Origin: Rhizobium sp. 18065
GTDB taxonomy: Bacteria > Pseudomonadota > Alphaproteobacteria > Rhizobiales > Rhizobiaceae
Direction of reading: 5' to 3'
Length of the DNA: 64,000 nt
Assembly: GCF_902706095.1 (NCBI RefSeq)
Contig: NZ_CACSJP010000001.1
Location: 744,001-808,000, forward strand
Shown here: positions 19,125 through 29,450 of the stretch, in pieces
How the letters are laid out: the number at the start of each line of letters is the position of its first letter
How positions within the stretch are numbered: position 1 is the stretch's first letter
The notes under the pieces: generated by a model
What the model was told of the DNA's origin: nothing
Databases searched by the model: none
The model's input: only the letters and a program-made list of their open reading frames with translations
Translations under genes and position numbers: made by a program

Positions 19125-20552
19125 ATGGCTGAGAACAAGATCTTTGCCGGCCCGCGTGTCCGGCGCATTCGCAACGGTCTGGGCCTGACCCAGACGGCCA
19201 TGGCAGAGGCGCTGGAAATCTCGCCCTCCTATCTCAATCTGATCGAGCGCAACCAGCGTCCGCTGACGGTCCAGCTGCTGCTGAAACTGGCATCGGTCTA
19301 CAAGGTCGATCTCGACGAGCTGCAGGGCGAGGCGGGCGGCACGGCGAGCCAATTGCGCGAGGTCTTCGCCGATCCGCTTCTGTCTGGCGAACTGCCGGGC
19401 AATCAGGAACTGATCGAGATTGCCGAAGTCGCACCCAATGCGGCAAACGGTATCGTCAAGCTTTACCGCGCCTATCGCGAGCAGGCCGCGCGCCTGACCG
19501 ATCTCGCCGACCTTCTGGCCCGCGAAGGTCATGAGACATCCTTGTCGGGTGCCAGACTGCCGATCGACGAAGTGCGCGAGGTGATCGAGCGGCGCGCCAA
19601 TTTCCACGCCCGCATCGAGGATGCCGCCGAGGCCTTCCACGCGGCCCTCGGATTGGTCGCTGGCGATGATCTTGCGGTCGCACTGAAATCCTGGCTGAGA
19701 AACAAGCACGGCATCGTCGTGCGGGCCCTGCCGGTGCAGACCATGCCGTCCTTGCGCCGGCGCTACGACCGCCATTCCATGCGTCTGTTTCTGTCCGAGC
19801 GGCTGTCCGCCTTCGACCAGTTGCGCGAAGTGGCGATGGAAGTCTGTCTGCTGGCGTTGAATGACGAGATCCAGGCGGCGCTGGAGGATCTGGCCCTGAC
19901 CTCCGGCGAGGCCAAGCGGCTCGGGCGGTTCGAGCTGGCGCGATATGCCGCCCATGCGTTGATGATGCCTTACGGTGCCTTCCTGGCGGCGGCCCAGCGC
20001 GCCCGCTATGATGTCGATGTGCTGCGCGCCCGCTTCAATGTCTCGTTCGAACAGGCGGCCAATCGCCTGACCATGCTGCAGCGACCGGGTGCGCAGGGTG
20101 TGCCGTTTTTCATTCTGGAAGTGGACAATGCCGGCAATCGCTTCCGCCGCAGCGGCGCGCAAGGTTTTCCTCAGGCAAAATTCGGCGGCCTGTGTCCCAA
20201 GCTCAACATCCATGTCGCCTTCGCCCAGCCGTCCCAGCTTCTTGTCGACCATGTCCAGATGCCGGATGGCGCCGGTTTTCTGACGGTCTCGCGCACGCTG
20301 GAGGGCCCCCAGGCGGGGTTCGGTGAACGGGTGAGACGCACGGCATTGCTGATCGGTTGCGACATCGCGCAGGGCGACGAGGTGGTTTATGCGGATGCTG
20401 TCCGTTCACCGGTGGTTGCACCTGTTCCGATCGGCACGGCCTGTCGGCTGTGCGAGCGTTCGGGCTGTCTGTCGCGGGCCGAGCCACCTTTGACGCGCCC
20501 GCTCGGGCTCGATGAAATGGTCACTGGCTTGAGCGCCTTCGATTTCCAGTAA
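19125..20552 (+). CDS. RamB/ScfR-type XRE regulator (short-chain fatty acyl-CoA regulator family)
   Basis: A 475-aa regulator. The N-terminal XRE helix-turn-helix (about residues 8-65) contains LGLTQTAMAEALEISPSYLN. The central region resembles an IrrE/ImmA-like domain, but the zinc HExxH motif is absent at the expected site (REVAMEVCLL). The C-terminal part carries the cysteine cluster CRLCERSGC near residue 441 typical of the family. Homologs control acetate and propionate metabolism genes. Its divergent position next to aceA and the repeated boxes between them support control of the glyoxylate shunt. The start at 19125 is used; an out-of-frame ATG overlaps it at 19121. Confidence 0.88.
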   Translation: MAENKIFAGPRVRRIRNGLGLTQTAMAEALEISPSYLNLIERNQRPLTVQLLLKLASVYKVDLDELQGEAGGTASQLREVFADPLLSGELPGNQELIEIAEVAPNAANGIVKLYRAYREQAARLTDLADLLAREGHETSLSGARLPIDEVREVIERRANFHARIEDAAEAFHAALGLVAGDDLAVALKSWLRNKHGIVVRALPVQTMPSLRRRYDRHSMRLFLSERLSAFDQLREVAMEVCLLALNDEIQAALEDLALTSGEAKRLGRFELARYAAHALMMPYGAFLAAAQRARYDVDVLRARFNVSFEQAANRLTMLQRPGAQGVPFFILEVDNAGNRFRRSGAQGFPQAKFGGLCPKLNIHVAFAQPSQLLVDHVQMPDGAGFLTVSRTLEGPQAGFGERVRRTALLIGCDIAQGDEVVYADAVRSPVVAPVPIGTACRLCERSGCLSRAEPPLTRPLGLDEMVTGLSAFDFQ

Positions 20553-20690
20553 TTCCGGGCAGGCCCAATATTGCCTTAGCAACTGCGAAGAATTTCGCTT
20601 GTCGCCCGTCCAATTCCTTTCTAGTCTCTTAAAAAAACAACGGGAATGGCATGGGGGACCATCGGTCTCCAGGCTGGAACAGGAGAAAAA

Positions 20691-21791
20691 ATGAAGGCTC
20701 ATTTCATTCGTACAGCGTCGGTGGCCCTCGCGACGATCTTCATCGCATCGGCTGTCCAGGCGCAGGAGCGCGTCGTCCACGTCTACAACTGGTCGGATTA
20801 TATCGATGAGTCCGTCCTCGAGGAATTTACCAAGGAAACCGGCATCAAGGTCGTCTACGACGTCTTCGATTCGAACGAATTGCTGGAGACCAAGCTGCTG
20901 GCCGGCGGCTCAGGCTACGATGTCGTCGTGCCGACCGGTCCGTTCCTGGCTCGCCAGATCACCGCCGGTGTTTTCCAGAAGCTCGACAAGTCCAAGCTGC
21001 CGAACCTCGCCAACATGTGGCCGGATATTTCTGCGCGTCTGGCCAAGTACGATCCCGGCAACGAATATGCCGTCAACTACATGTGGGGAACGACCGGCAT
21101 CGGCTTCAACACGGCCAAGATCAAGGAAGCGCTTGGCGCCGACTTCAAGATCGACAGCTGGGATGCGATCTTCAAGCCGGAAAACGCTGAAAAGCTGAAG
21201 GCCTGCGGCATCAACATCCTCGATGCCTCGGACGAGACTTTCGCGATTTCGATGAACTACATCGGCAAGGACCCGGACAGCAAGGCGACCGCCGACCTCG
21301 AAGCCGGTGGCGCAGTCTATTCTCAGATTCGCCCCTTCGTGAAGACCTTCAACTCCTCGTCCTATATCGATGACCTCGCCAATGGCGACATTTGCGTCAC
21401 GATCGGCTGGTCTGGCGACATCCTGCAAGCCAAGGCGCGCGCGGAAGAAGCCAAGAACGGCGTCGAGATCGAATATGTGATTCCGAAGGAAGGCACATAC
21501 ATGTGGTTCGACAACCTGGCGATCCCGGCGGATTCCAACAATGTCGCCGAAGCACATGAATTCATCAATTATCTGATGAAGCCGGACGTGATTGCCAAGG
21601 CGTCGAACTATGTTCAGTACGCCAATGGCAACCTCGCCTCGCAGGCCCTGCTCGACGAGGCGGTGATCAAGAATCCGTCCGTCTACCCGACCGAAGAGAC
21701 CGTCAAGAAGCTCTTCACGATTTCGCCTTACGGGCCGAAGGAGCAGCGGGTGCTCAACCGGGTCTGGACCCAGATCAAGACCGGCAGCTAA
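20691..21791 (+). CDS. potF: Periplasmic polyamine-binding protein of an ABC transporter
   Basis: A 366-aa periplasmic binding protein for putrescine/spermidine. It has a signal peptide (residues 1-24, cleaved after SAVQA). The mature start RVVHVYNWSDYID and GGSGYDVVVPTGPFLARQ are classic PotF/PotD segments. The C-terminal TISPYGPKEQRVLNRVWTQI is also typical. AGGAG at 20681-20685 sets the start at 20691. It leads the potFGHI operon but is followed by an intrinsic terminator, which would give it a higher dose than the membrane parts. Confidence 0.93.
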   Translation: MKAHFIRTASVALATIFIASAVQAQERVVHVYNWSDYIDESVLEEFTKETGIKVVYDVFDSNELLETKLLAGGSGYDVVVPTGPFLARQITAGVFQKLDKSKLPNLANMWPDISARLAKYDPGNEYAVNYMWGTTGIGFNTAKIKEALGADFKIDSWDAIFKPENAEKLKACGINILDASDETFAISMNYIGKDPDSKATADLEAGGAVYSQIRPFVKTFNSSSYIDDLANGDICVTIGWSGDILQAKARAEEAKNGVEIEYVIPKEGTYMWFDNLAIPADSNNVAEAHEFINYLMKPDVIAKASNYVQYANGNLASQALLDEAVIKNPSVYPTEETVKKLFTISPYGPKEQRVLNRVWTQIKTGS

Positions 21792-21806
21792 CGGTCAGAA
21801 ACACCA

Positions 21807-21834
21807 GCCGGGCGCCTCAATCGCCCGGCTTTTT
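21807..21834 (+). terminator. Intrinsic terminator between potF and potG
   Basis: GCCGGGCG (21807-21814) pairs with CGCCCGGC (21822-21829), followed by TTTTT. A good rho-independent terminator inside the operon, 16 nt after potF. It probably lets only part of the transcripts continue. Confidence 0.8.
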
Positions 21835-21912
21835 CTTGTGGGGCCAAAACAAGAAGCCGGAACAGCAAGCAAGCAAAACAAGCAAGAACAACAAAACAGT
21901 CGGGATCGGGCG

Positions 21913-23067
21913 ATGGCGAAATCTCTGGGGCCAGTTAAGCGTAAATTCTCACCTTGGACCGATCCGGACGCGGTCCCCTTCATCCGTTTTGAAAATGTCA
22001 CGAAGCGCTTCGGTGATTTCGTTGCGGTCGACAATCTGACGCTCGATATCTACGAGCGCGAATTCTTCTCGCTGCTGGGACCGTCGGGATGTGGCAAGAC
22101 CACGCTGATGCGCATGCTGGCAGGTTTCGAACAGCCGACATCGGGCCGCATCCTGCTGCAGGGCAAGGACCTGTCCGGCACGCCGCCCTACAAGCGCCCG
22201 ACCAATATGATGTTCCAGTCCTACGCGCTTTTCCCCCATATGACGGTCGAAAAGAACATTGCCTTCGGCCTCGAGCAGGACAACCTGGCCAGGGGCGAGA
22301 TCGACGCCCGCGTTGCCGAAATGCTGAAACTCGTCAAGCTCGACCAGTTTGCCAAGCGCAAGCCGAACCAGTTGTCCGGCGGCCAGCGCCAGCGTGTGGC
22401 GCTCGCCCGTTCTCTCGCCAAGCGGCCGAAGGTGCTGCTGCTCGACGAGCCGCTCGGCGCGCTCGACCGCAAGCTGCGTGAGGAAACCCAGTTCGAGCTG
22501 ATGGATATCCAGACCAAGCTTGGCCTGACCTTTCTGATCGTCACCCATGACCAGGAAGAGGCGATGACGGTATCCGACCGTATTGCCGTCATGGACAAGG
22601 GCATCCTTGTTCAGGTCGCGACGCCGGCCGAGATTTATGAGGCGCCCAACTGCCGCTATGTTGCGGACTTCATCGGTGACATCAACATCCTCGAAGGCAA
22701 ACTTCTCAGCCGCGATGATGCGGCGGGCAGGGACACCGTCAAGGTCGATTGCGAGGGCATCAGTGTGGCCGTCGAGCAAAGCTGCGCAGCGACGCCCGGC
22801 GATGCTGTCGCCTTTGCCATCCGCCCCGAAAAGGTGCGCATCTCGCTCGATCAGCCGGTCGATATCTCGACCAATGCCCTGCATGGCGAAGTCTGGGACA
22901 TCGGCTATCTCGGCGATTTCTCCGTCTTCATCGTCAAGCTGGATGATGGCCGCATGTTCCGTGCAGCCCAGGCCAATGTCGCCCGTCTGGTCGACCGGCC
23001 GATCACCTTCGGCGACATGGTGTGGCTGTCCTGGTCGGCGGATGCCGGTCTTGTCCTGACCCGCTGA
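21913..23067 (+). CDS. potG: ATPase subunit of the polyamine ABC transporter
   Basis: A 384-aa ABC ATPase that powers polyamine import on the cytosolic face. Walker A GPSGCGKTT is near residue 57, signature LSGGQRQRVALARSLA near 154, Walker B VLLLDEPLGALD near 175 and the switch His in VTHDQEEAM near 208. A C-terminal TOBE domain (about 290-380) fits the PotA/PotG class. The start MAKSLGP at 21913 is preferred; an earlier GTG at 21838 lies in the terminator's T-run region. It is followed by potH after 10 bp. Confidence 0.93.
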   Translation: MAKSLGPVKRKFSPWTDPDAVPFIRFENVTKRFGDFVAVDNLTLDIYEREFFSLLGPSGCGKTTLMRMLAGFEQPTSGRILLQGKDLSGTPPYKRPTNMMFQSYALFPHMTVEKNIAFGLEQDNLARGEIDARVAEMLKLVKLDQFAKRKPNQLSGGQRQRVALARSLAKRPKVLLLDEPLGALDRKLREETQFELMDIQTKLGLTFLIVTHDQEEAMTVSDRIAVMDKGILVQVATPAEIYEAPNCRYVADFIGDINILEGKLLSRDDAAGRDTVKVDCEGISVAVEQSCAATPGDAVAFAIRPEKVRISLDQPVDISTNALHGEVWDIGYLGDFSVFIVKLDDGRMFRAAQANVARLVDRPITFGDMVWLSWSADAGLVLTR

Positions 23068-23077
23068 GGAGGCGAAA

Positions 23078-23983
23078 ATGGCCGAACCAGTCACAACAAA
23101 CAAACCCGACCCGGCCCGATGGCTGGTGGTGCTGATCCCGTATCTGTGGATGGTGCTGTTCTTCGTCGCGCCCTTCCTGATCATCGTGAAGATCTCGCTG
23201 TCGGACACGGCGATCGCCATGCCGCCCTACACTCCGGTGTTCGAGGGTTTCGCCACGATCCGGGACTATCTCTCGCAGCTGGATTTCGAGAACTATTTCT
23301 TCCTGCTCGAAGATCCGCTCTACATGAACGCCTACCTGTCTTCGCTGCGGATCGCGAGCATCTCGACGCTTCTGCTGCTGCTGATCGGCTATCCGATGGC
23401 GCTGGCCATGGCGCGCGCCTCCGTCACCATCCGACCGACTTTGCTGATGCTGGTCATCCTGCCATTCTGGACGTCGTTCCTGATCCGCGTCTATGCCTGG
23501 ATCGGCATCCTGAAGCCCGAGGGCCTGCTGACCATCGTCCTGCATTGGCTGGGTCTGATGGACCCGAACGATCAGGTGCAGATCTTCCGCACCGAGACGG
23601 CCGTGTTCATCGGCATCGTCTATTCCTATCTGCCCTTCATGGTCCTGCCGCTCTACTCGGCGCTGGAGAAGCTCGACGGAACGCTGCTCGAGGCCGCAAG
23701 CGATCTCGGTTGCCCGCCGTGGAAGGCCTTCTGGAAGATCACTTTCCCGCTGTCCATCCCGGGCGTGATTGCCGGTTCGATGATCTGCTTCATCCCGATC
23801 ACCGGCGAATTCGTCATCCCGGATCTCTTGGGCGGCGCCGAAACGCTGATGATCGGCAAGACGCTGTGGACGGAATTCTTCGGCAACCGCGATTGGCCGC
23901 TGGCCTCTGCTGTCGCCGTTCTGCTGCTGCTGATGCTGGTCGTGCCGATTGCGATCTTCCAGAACCAGCAGCAGAAAGCGTGA
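23078..23983 (+). CDS. potH: Permease subunit 1 of the polyamine ABC transporter
   Basis: A 301-aa inner-membrane permease of the PotB/PotH type with about six helices, the first at residues 22-45. The EAA loop that docks to the ATPase is seen as LLEAASDLGCPPWKAFWKIT near residue 204. AGGAGG lies just before the ATG. It pairs with PotI to form the channel; gaps on both sides are under 16 bp. Confidence 0.93.
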   Translation: MAEPVTTNKPDPARWLVVLIPYLWMVLFFVAPFLIIVKISLSDTAIAMPPYTPVFEGFATIRDYLSQLDFENYFFLLEDPLYMNAYLSSLRIASISTLLLLLIGYPMALAMARASVTIRPTLLMLVILPFWTSFLIRVYAWIGILKPEGLLTIVLHWLGLMDPNDQVQIFRTETAVFIGIVYSYLPFMVLPLYSALEKLDGTLLEAASDLGCPPWKAFWKITFPLSIPGVIAGSMICFIPITGEFVIPDLLGGAETLMIGKTLWTEFFGNRDWPLASAVAVLLLLMLVVPIAIFQNQQQKA

Positions 23984-23998
23984 GGGGAGGGTGCCACG

Positions 23999-24814
23999 AT
24001 GAAATCCGGTAAGTTCGACGCAACCATCCTCTCCATCGGTTTTGCCTTTCTCTACATTCCGATCCTGATTCTGGTCATCTACTCGTTCAACGATTCCAAG
24101 CTCGTCACCGTCTGGGGCGGTTTCTCGCTGAAATGGTATCGCGAGATGTGGTCGAACGCGGGTCTGATGGATGCGGCCTGGGTGACGCTTCGGGTCGGTC
24201 TGCTCAGTGCCTCGCTCGGCACGGTGCTCGGAACGCTGACGGCACTGGCGCTTGTGCGCTATGGCCGCTTCCCCGGCCGCCTGCTGTTTTCCGGCATGGT
24301 CTATGCGCCGCTGGTCATGCCGGAAGTCATCACCGGCTTGTCGCTGCTACTGCTGTTCGTCGCCGTCGGCGTCGATCGCGGCCTGGTGACGGTGATCATC
24401 GCCCATACGACATTCACCATGTGCTACGTGGCGATCGTCGTGCAGTCGCGTCTTTTGACCTTCGACACCAGCCTGGAGGAGGCAGCCCAGGATCTCGGCT
24501 GCCCGCCGGTCAAGACCTTCTTCAAGATCACCCTTCCGCTGATCCTGCCGGCGGTGGTGTCCGGCTGGATGCTGGCCTTCACCCTGTCGCTGGATGATCT
24601 GGTGATCGCGAGCTTCACCACCGGGCCGGGTGCAACGACGCTGCCGATCAAAATCTATTCGCAGGTGCGCCTCGGCGTCACGCCGGAAATCAATGCCGTC
24701 TGCACCATTCTGATCGGCATCGTCACCATTGGCGTCATCATCGCGTCGCTGACCACCAAGCAGCGCGAACTGCAGCGCCAGCGCGACGAGCATGTCGCGG
24801 CACGGGCAACCTGA
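23999..24814 (+). CDS. potI: Permease subunit 2 of the polyamine ABC transporter
   Basis: A 271-aa permease of the PotC/PotI type with about six transmembrane helices. Its EAA loop is LEEAAQDLGCPPVKTFFKIT near residue 160, matching that of PotH. The conserved SLDDLVIASFTTGPGATTLP near 198 is a PotC/PotI hallmark. An AGGGGAGG ribosome site precedes the ATG. It is the last gene of the operon and converges with a small membrane gene. Confidence 0.93.
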   Translation: MKSGKFDATILSIGFAFLYIPILILVIYSFNDSKLVTVWGGFSLKWYREMWSNAGLMDAAWVTLRVGLLSASLGTVLGTLTALALVRYGRFPGRLLFSGMVYAPLVMPEVITGLSLLLLFVAVGVDRGLVTVIIAHTTFTMCYVAIVVQSRLLTFDTSLEEAAQDLGCPPVKTFFKITLPLILPAVVSGWMLAFTLSLDDLVIASFTTGPGATTLPIKIYSQVRLGVTPEINAVCTILIGIVTIGVIIASLTTKQRELQRQRDEHVAARAT

Positions 24815-24841
24815 TAGCCGCTGCGAATAATGCCGCCATGC

Positions 24842-25084
24842 CTAATCGCGTGGCGGCAAGAGAATGTAGGTGATCAGCCAGAGCGGCAGCACGATCATTG
24901 CGCCAAGCAACATGCGCGGGGCGGCCCAGCTGAACCCGGCGATCATCGCCGCGTAGATCTCGTCGGGCGTGACGCCGAAATAGTCGAGAACGGCTCTGGG
25001 CGAGAGCCCGAAAAACGATAGGAACGAGCCGGCAATCAGCGACGCCAGCGCGATCTTGATCAGTCCCGATAACAATCCCCGCAA
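24842..25084 (-). CDS. DUF6460-like small membrane protein
   Basis: An 80-aa protein with two hydrophobic helices (about residues 8-26 and 56-75). It contains the conserved-looking IKIALASLIAGSFLSFFGLS and WAAPRMLLGAMIVLPLWL, as I recall for DUF6460 proteins of rhizobia. The start appears to be a TTG at 25084, preceded by GGGGGA. No function is known. Confidence 0.7.
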   Translation of the reverse strand: MRGLLSGLIKIALASLIAGSFLSFFGLSPRAVLDYFGVTPDEIYAAMIAGFSWAAPRMLLGAMIVLPLWLITYILLPPRD

Positions 25085-25162
25085 CGTCCGTTCCCCCAGA
25101 CACGCTTGATTCGGTCTATCTTAGCGACTGCCGAAACAATAGGAAGCGGTGGGCCTGTTCGC

Positions 25163-27082
25163 TTACGGCGCGGGATTGGCGGGCAGACGTGGCGCGACGG
25201 ATGGAGACGGGGCATTCGGCACCGGAGAGATCACCGGATCTGACCAGACACCGCCGATGAAGAACGACAGAGGGCCGTCCGCATTTGCACCACTTTCATC
25301 ATTCGGGGTCAGCTCACCCCTTAGCGCCAGTGCCTGGCGGGTGAAGGGCGCAATCCCGCTCAGTGTCAACGTATCGCTGCTGCCGGAAATCTGGGCCTTT
25401 TCGATTTCGGCCGACCCATGATCGAAGCGCGCTGTGAGGTCGAACTGCTTGAAGGCGAAATCCTCATCGCCCGCAGCGCTGAGCTGAAAATAGGCGTGCC
25501 CCTTTGCCATGGCCCGAAGACCGTCAGCATCAAAATTGCGCAACACGCCGTCATCGGCGCGAAACCGCAGCGTACCCGACATGGTCTCAACACTTTGCCT
25601 GAGCCCGCCATCCGGTTCGCCGTTCGGCAGGCGTGCCACCAGATCGACCGAGGCCTGACCCGCCGGCACGGTGCCGTCCAGTGCCAGTCCCTCCATCAGG
25701 CGTTCGACGTCGATATTCTCGAGAGACAGGCTGAGGTCCGCTTCCTGGCCAGCTGCGGAGTCCGGGCGGGAAAACCGGGCGCTCAGCGAACCTCCGAGAA
25801 ATGCCGCATCGCCGATCACCAGCTTCAGGCTGTCACCCTTGCCGATCAGGCTGGCGCCAAGACCGGTGAGTTCGAACGGTGCCAGTGTCGCGGTGCGTGC
25901 CGATACAGTCACATCGAAATCGATCCAGTCGACAAAACCTGGCAACCGGGCTTCCGCCTTGTCGTCTACTTCGATTTCGAGACCGCGCAGCAATCCGGCA
26001 AGGTCGAGCCGGTCAAGCGCAAGCGTGCCGTTGACAGTTGGACGCGCCTGGTCTGGCTGCGTCAGCGCGAGGAAACCGTCACCGCTATTGCCGTTGATCT
26101 GGAAGGACAGGTCTTCAAATCGCAGTTCATTGTCGGCCGTCACGAGATTTGTCTTCAGTGAGGCGGTTTGCCATTCCTCGCTGCCGGCAAGACGAAGGCC
26201 GCTGAAAGCGGCAAATGCCGGGAAATCCGCCGCATTGAACTCGAGACTGCCGTCGCCGAGCCGAGCCTTCATCAGGTTCGCCTTGCCCTGGAAGCGGCCG
26301 CTGAGACCTTTGACATCAACCCCGAGAACCACATCCGCCACATCGCCGCCGATCAGCATCAGGGGCGAATCTGTCTGGATCTGCAAGGTGACTGGACGGC
26401 CCTCGAAGCTCAACGATGCCTTGGCATCGAAAGCACTGGACAATCTTGGCCAGTCGATATCCGCCTGGAGGCCCTGGACGACGAATTCCCGCCCTGATGC
26501 CTCGTCGACCAGCGTGACCTCGCCATCGACCACCTGCACGCTGTCGACCGCGGCATCTAGGCTGGGATCGATTGCCTGCTGTCCGGCATCGTTGCGGTGC
26601 GCGTCGCGTACGGCCGCCGTCAGCCTGCCTTCGTTGCTCCAGTCGAGCTTGCCGTCCTTGTCGCGCTCGATCCTGATCCTTGGATGGACAAATCGAAATT
26701 CTGAAAATTGTGGTTGTCCACGAATGGCGCTGTAGAAGCCGAACGAGGCCGACAGTGCATCGATTTCTGCCAGCAACTGGTCGCTGCCGCCTTCGCGCTT
26801 GTGTACGCTGACTTCGGTCAGCGTCACCCGAGGTTCCGGCCAGAAGCTGATCACGGGCGGCCCGTTGATCGTCACATCATGCCCTGTCCATTCGCTGACT
26901 GCCGATCCGATCGCCGAGCGCACCAGGCTACTGGAGATCAGGTGGGGCGCCGCGATCCGAAGCAGCACGGAAGCCAGGATCACGCTGGCGGAAACCACAA
27001 TGACGAGCCGCAGCAACCGGCGCCGGCGCCGACCGGGCTCTTTCCTGCTGTGCAGTTTTTTGCTCATCCGGATTTCGGACAT
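25163..27082 (-). CDS. AsmA-family protein
   Basis: A 639-aa protein anchored by one N-terminal helix (about residues 22-45), the rest periplasmic. The start of the AsmA domain is seen in the segment with GHDVTINGPPVISFWPEPRV. The C-terminal AsmA_2-like part contains SGTLRFRADDGVLRNFDADG and ARFDHGSAEIEKAQISG. AsmA-like proteins are long beta-sheet bridges implicated in lipid transport and outer-membrane homeostasis. A proline/alanine tail ends the protein. The start at 27082 follows AAGGA. It stands alone. Confidence 0.88.
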   Translation of the reverse strand: MSEIRMSKKLHSRKEPGRRRRRLLRLVIVVSASVILASVLLRIAAPHLISSSLVRSAIGSAVSEWTGHDVTINGPPVISFWPEPRVTLTEVSVHKREGGSDQLLAEIDALSASFGFYSAIRGQPQFSEFRFVHPRIRIERDKDGKLDWSNEGRLTAAVRDAHRNDAGQQAIDPSLDAAVDSVQVVDGEVTLVDEASGREFVVQGLQADIDWPRLSSAFDAKASLSFEGRPVTLQIQTDSPLMLIGGDVADVVLGVDVKGLSGRFQGKANLMKARLGDGSLEFNAADFPAFAAFSGLRLAGSEEWQTASLKTNLVTADNELRFEDLSFQINGNSGDGFLALTQPDQARPTVNGTLALDRLDLAGLLRGLEIEVDDKAEARLPGFVDWIDFDVTVSARTATLAPFELTGLGASLIGKGDSLKLVIGDAAFLGGSLSARFSRPDSAAGQEADLSLSLENIDVERLMEGLALDGTVPAGQASVDLVARLPNGEPDGGLRQSVETMSGTLRFRADDGVLRNFDADGLRAMAKGHAYFQLSAAGDEDFAFKQFDLTARFDHGSAEIEKAQISGSSDTLTLSGIAPFTRQALALRGELTPNDESGANADGPLSFFIGGVWSDPVISPVPNAPSPSVAPRLPANPAP

Positions 27083-27232
27083 TCAAGATCCTTGAGGCGG
27101 TGGCGCGTCCAGCCGTGATTGCCTAGTCTCGCCCGATACAGGAATTGGCGGAGCCGTGCAAACAGCAGGGCTGGCCATCCTTTATATTGCGATGCGGTAT
27201 GATATACACATCGACCATGTGAGGAGGATTGC

Positions 27233-29185
<1,953 letters not shown>

Positions 29186-29307
29186 CACATCTGATCCGGA
29201 TCGGAGCATCTGGCTGGGGTGCACCCCCTATTTCTGGGGTAGTGGCGGGGTGCCGCCCGTTAGGGATCTGTTAAGAGGCAGTCGGCATAGATGAGGGCAA
29301 CTTGGAG

Positions 29308-29424
29308 ACGCACGATGACTGTGCGGTGTGACCCTGACCGGGGTCTGAAAACATGATGTTGATAGCCTTCTATCTCCGGTTCAACAGCATCAATTTTTTG
29401 GGCGGCATTGGCCGCCCTTTTTTT
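29308..29424 (+). ncRNA. Candidate structured small RNA or 3'-UTR RNA
   Basis: Four hairpins in a row end in an intrinsic terminator. They are CGCAC/GTGCG (29309-29325), GACCC/GGGTC (29330-29345), a long imperfect one and the terminator itself. In the long one TGATG, TTGA and GATAG pair with CATCA, TCAA and CTATC within 29354-29392. The terminator is GGGCGGC/GCCGCCC (29400-29417) plus TTTTTTT. The unit starts about 120 nt after acsA2. It is either an independent small RNA or is cut from the acsA2 3' end. A 13-codon frame with a GGAG site (29314-29355) overlaps it. Confidence 0.4.
29400..29424 (+). terminator. Intrinsic terminator, plus strand
   Basis: GGGCGGC/GCCGCCC with an ATTG loop, then seven T (29418-29424). 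On the minus strand the flank is A-rich, so it acts on plus-strand transcripts only. Confidence 0.85.
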
Positions 29425-29450
29425 ATGTCCGGACGAGGGAAGCCTGACCG

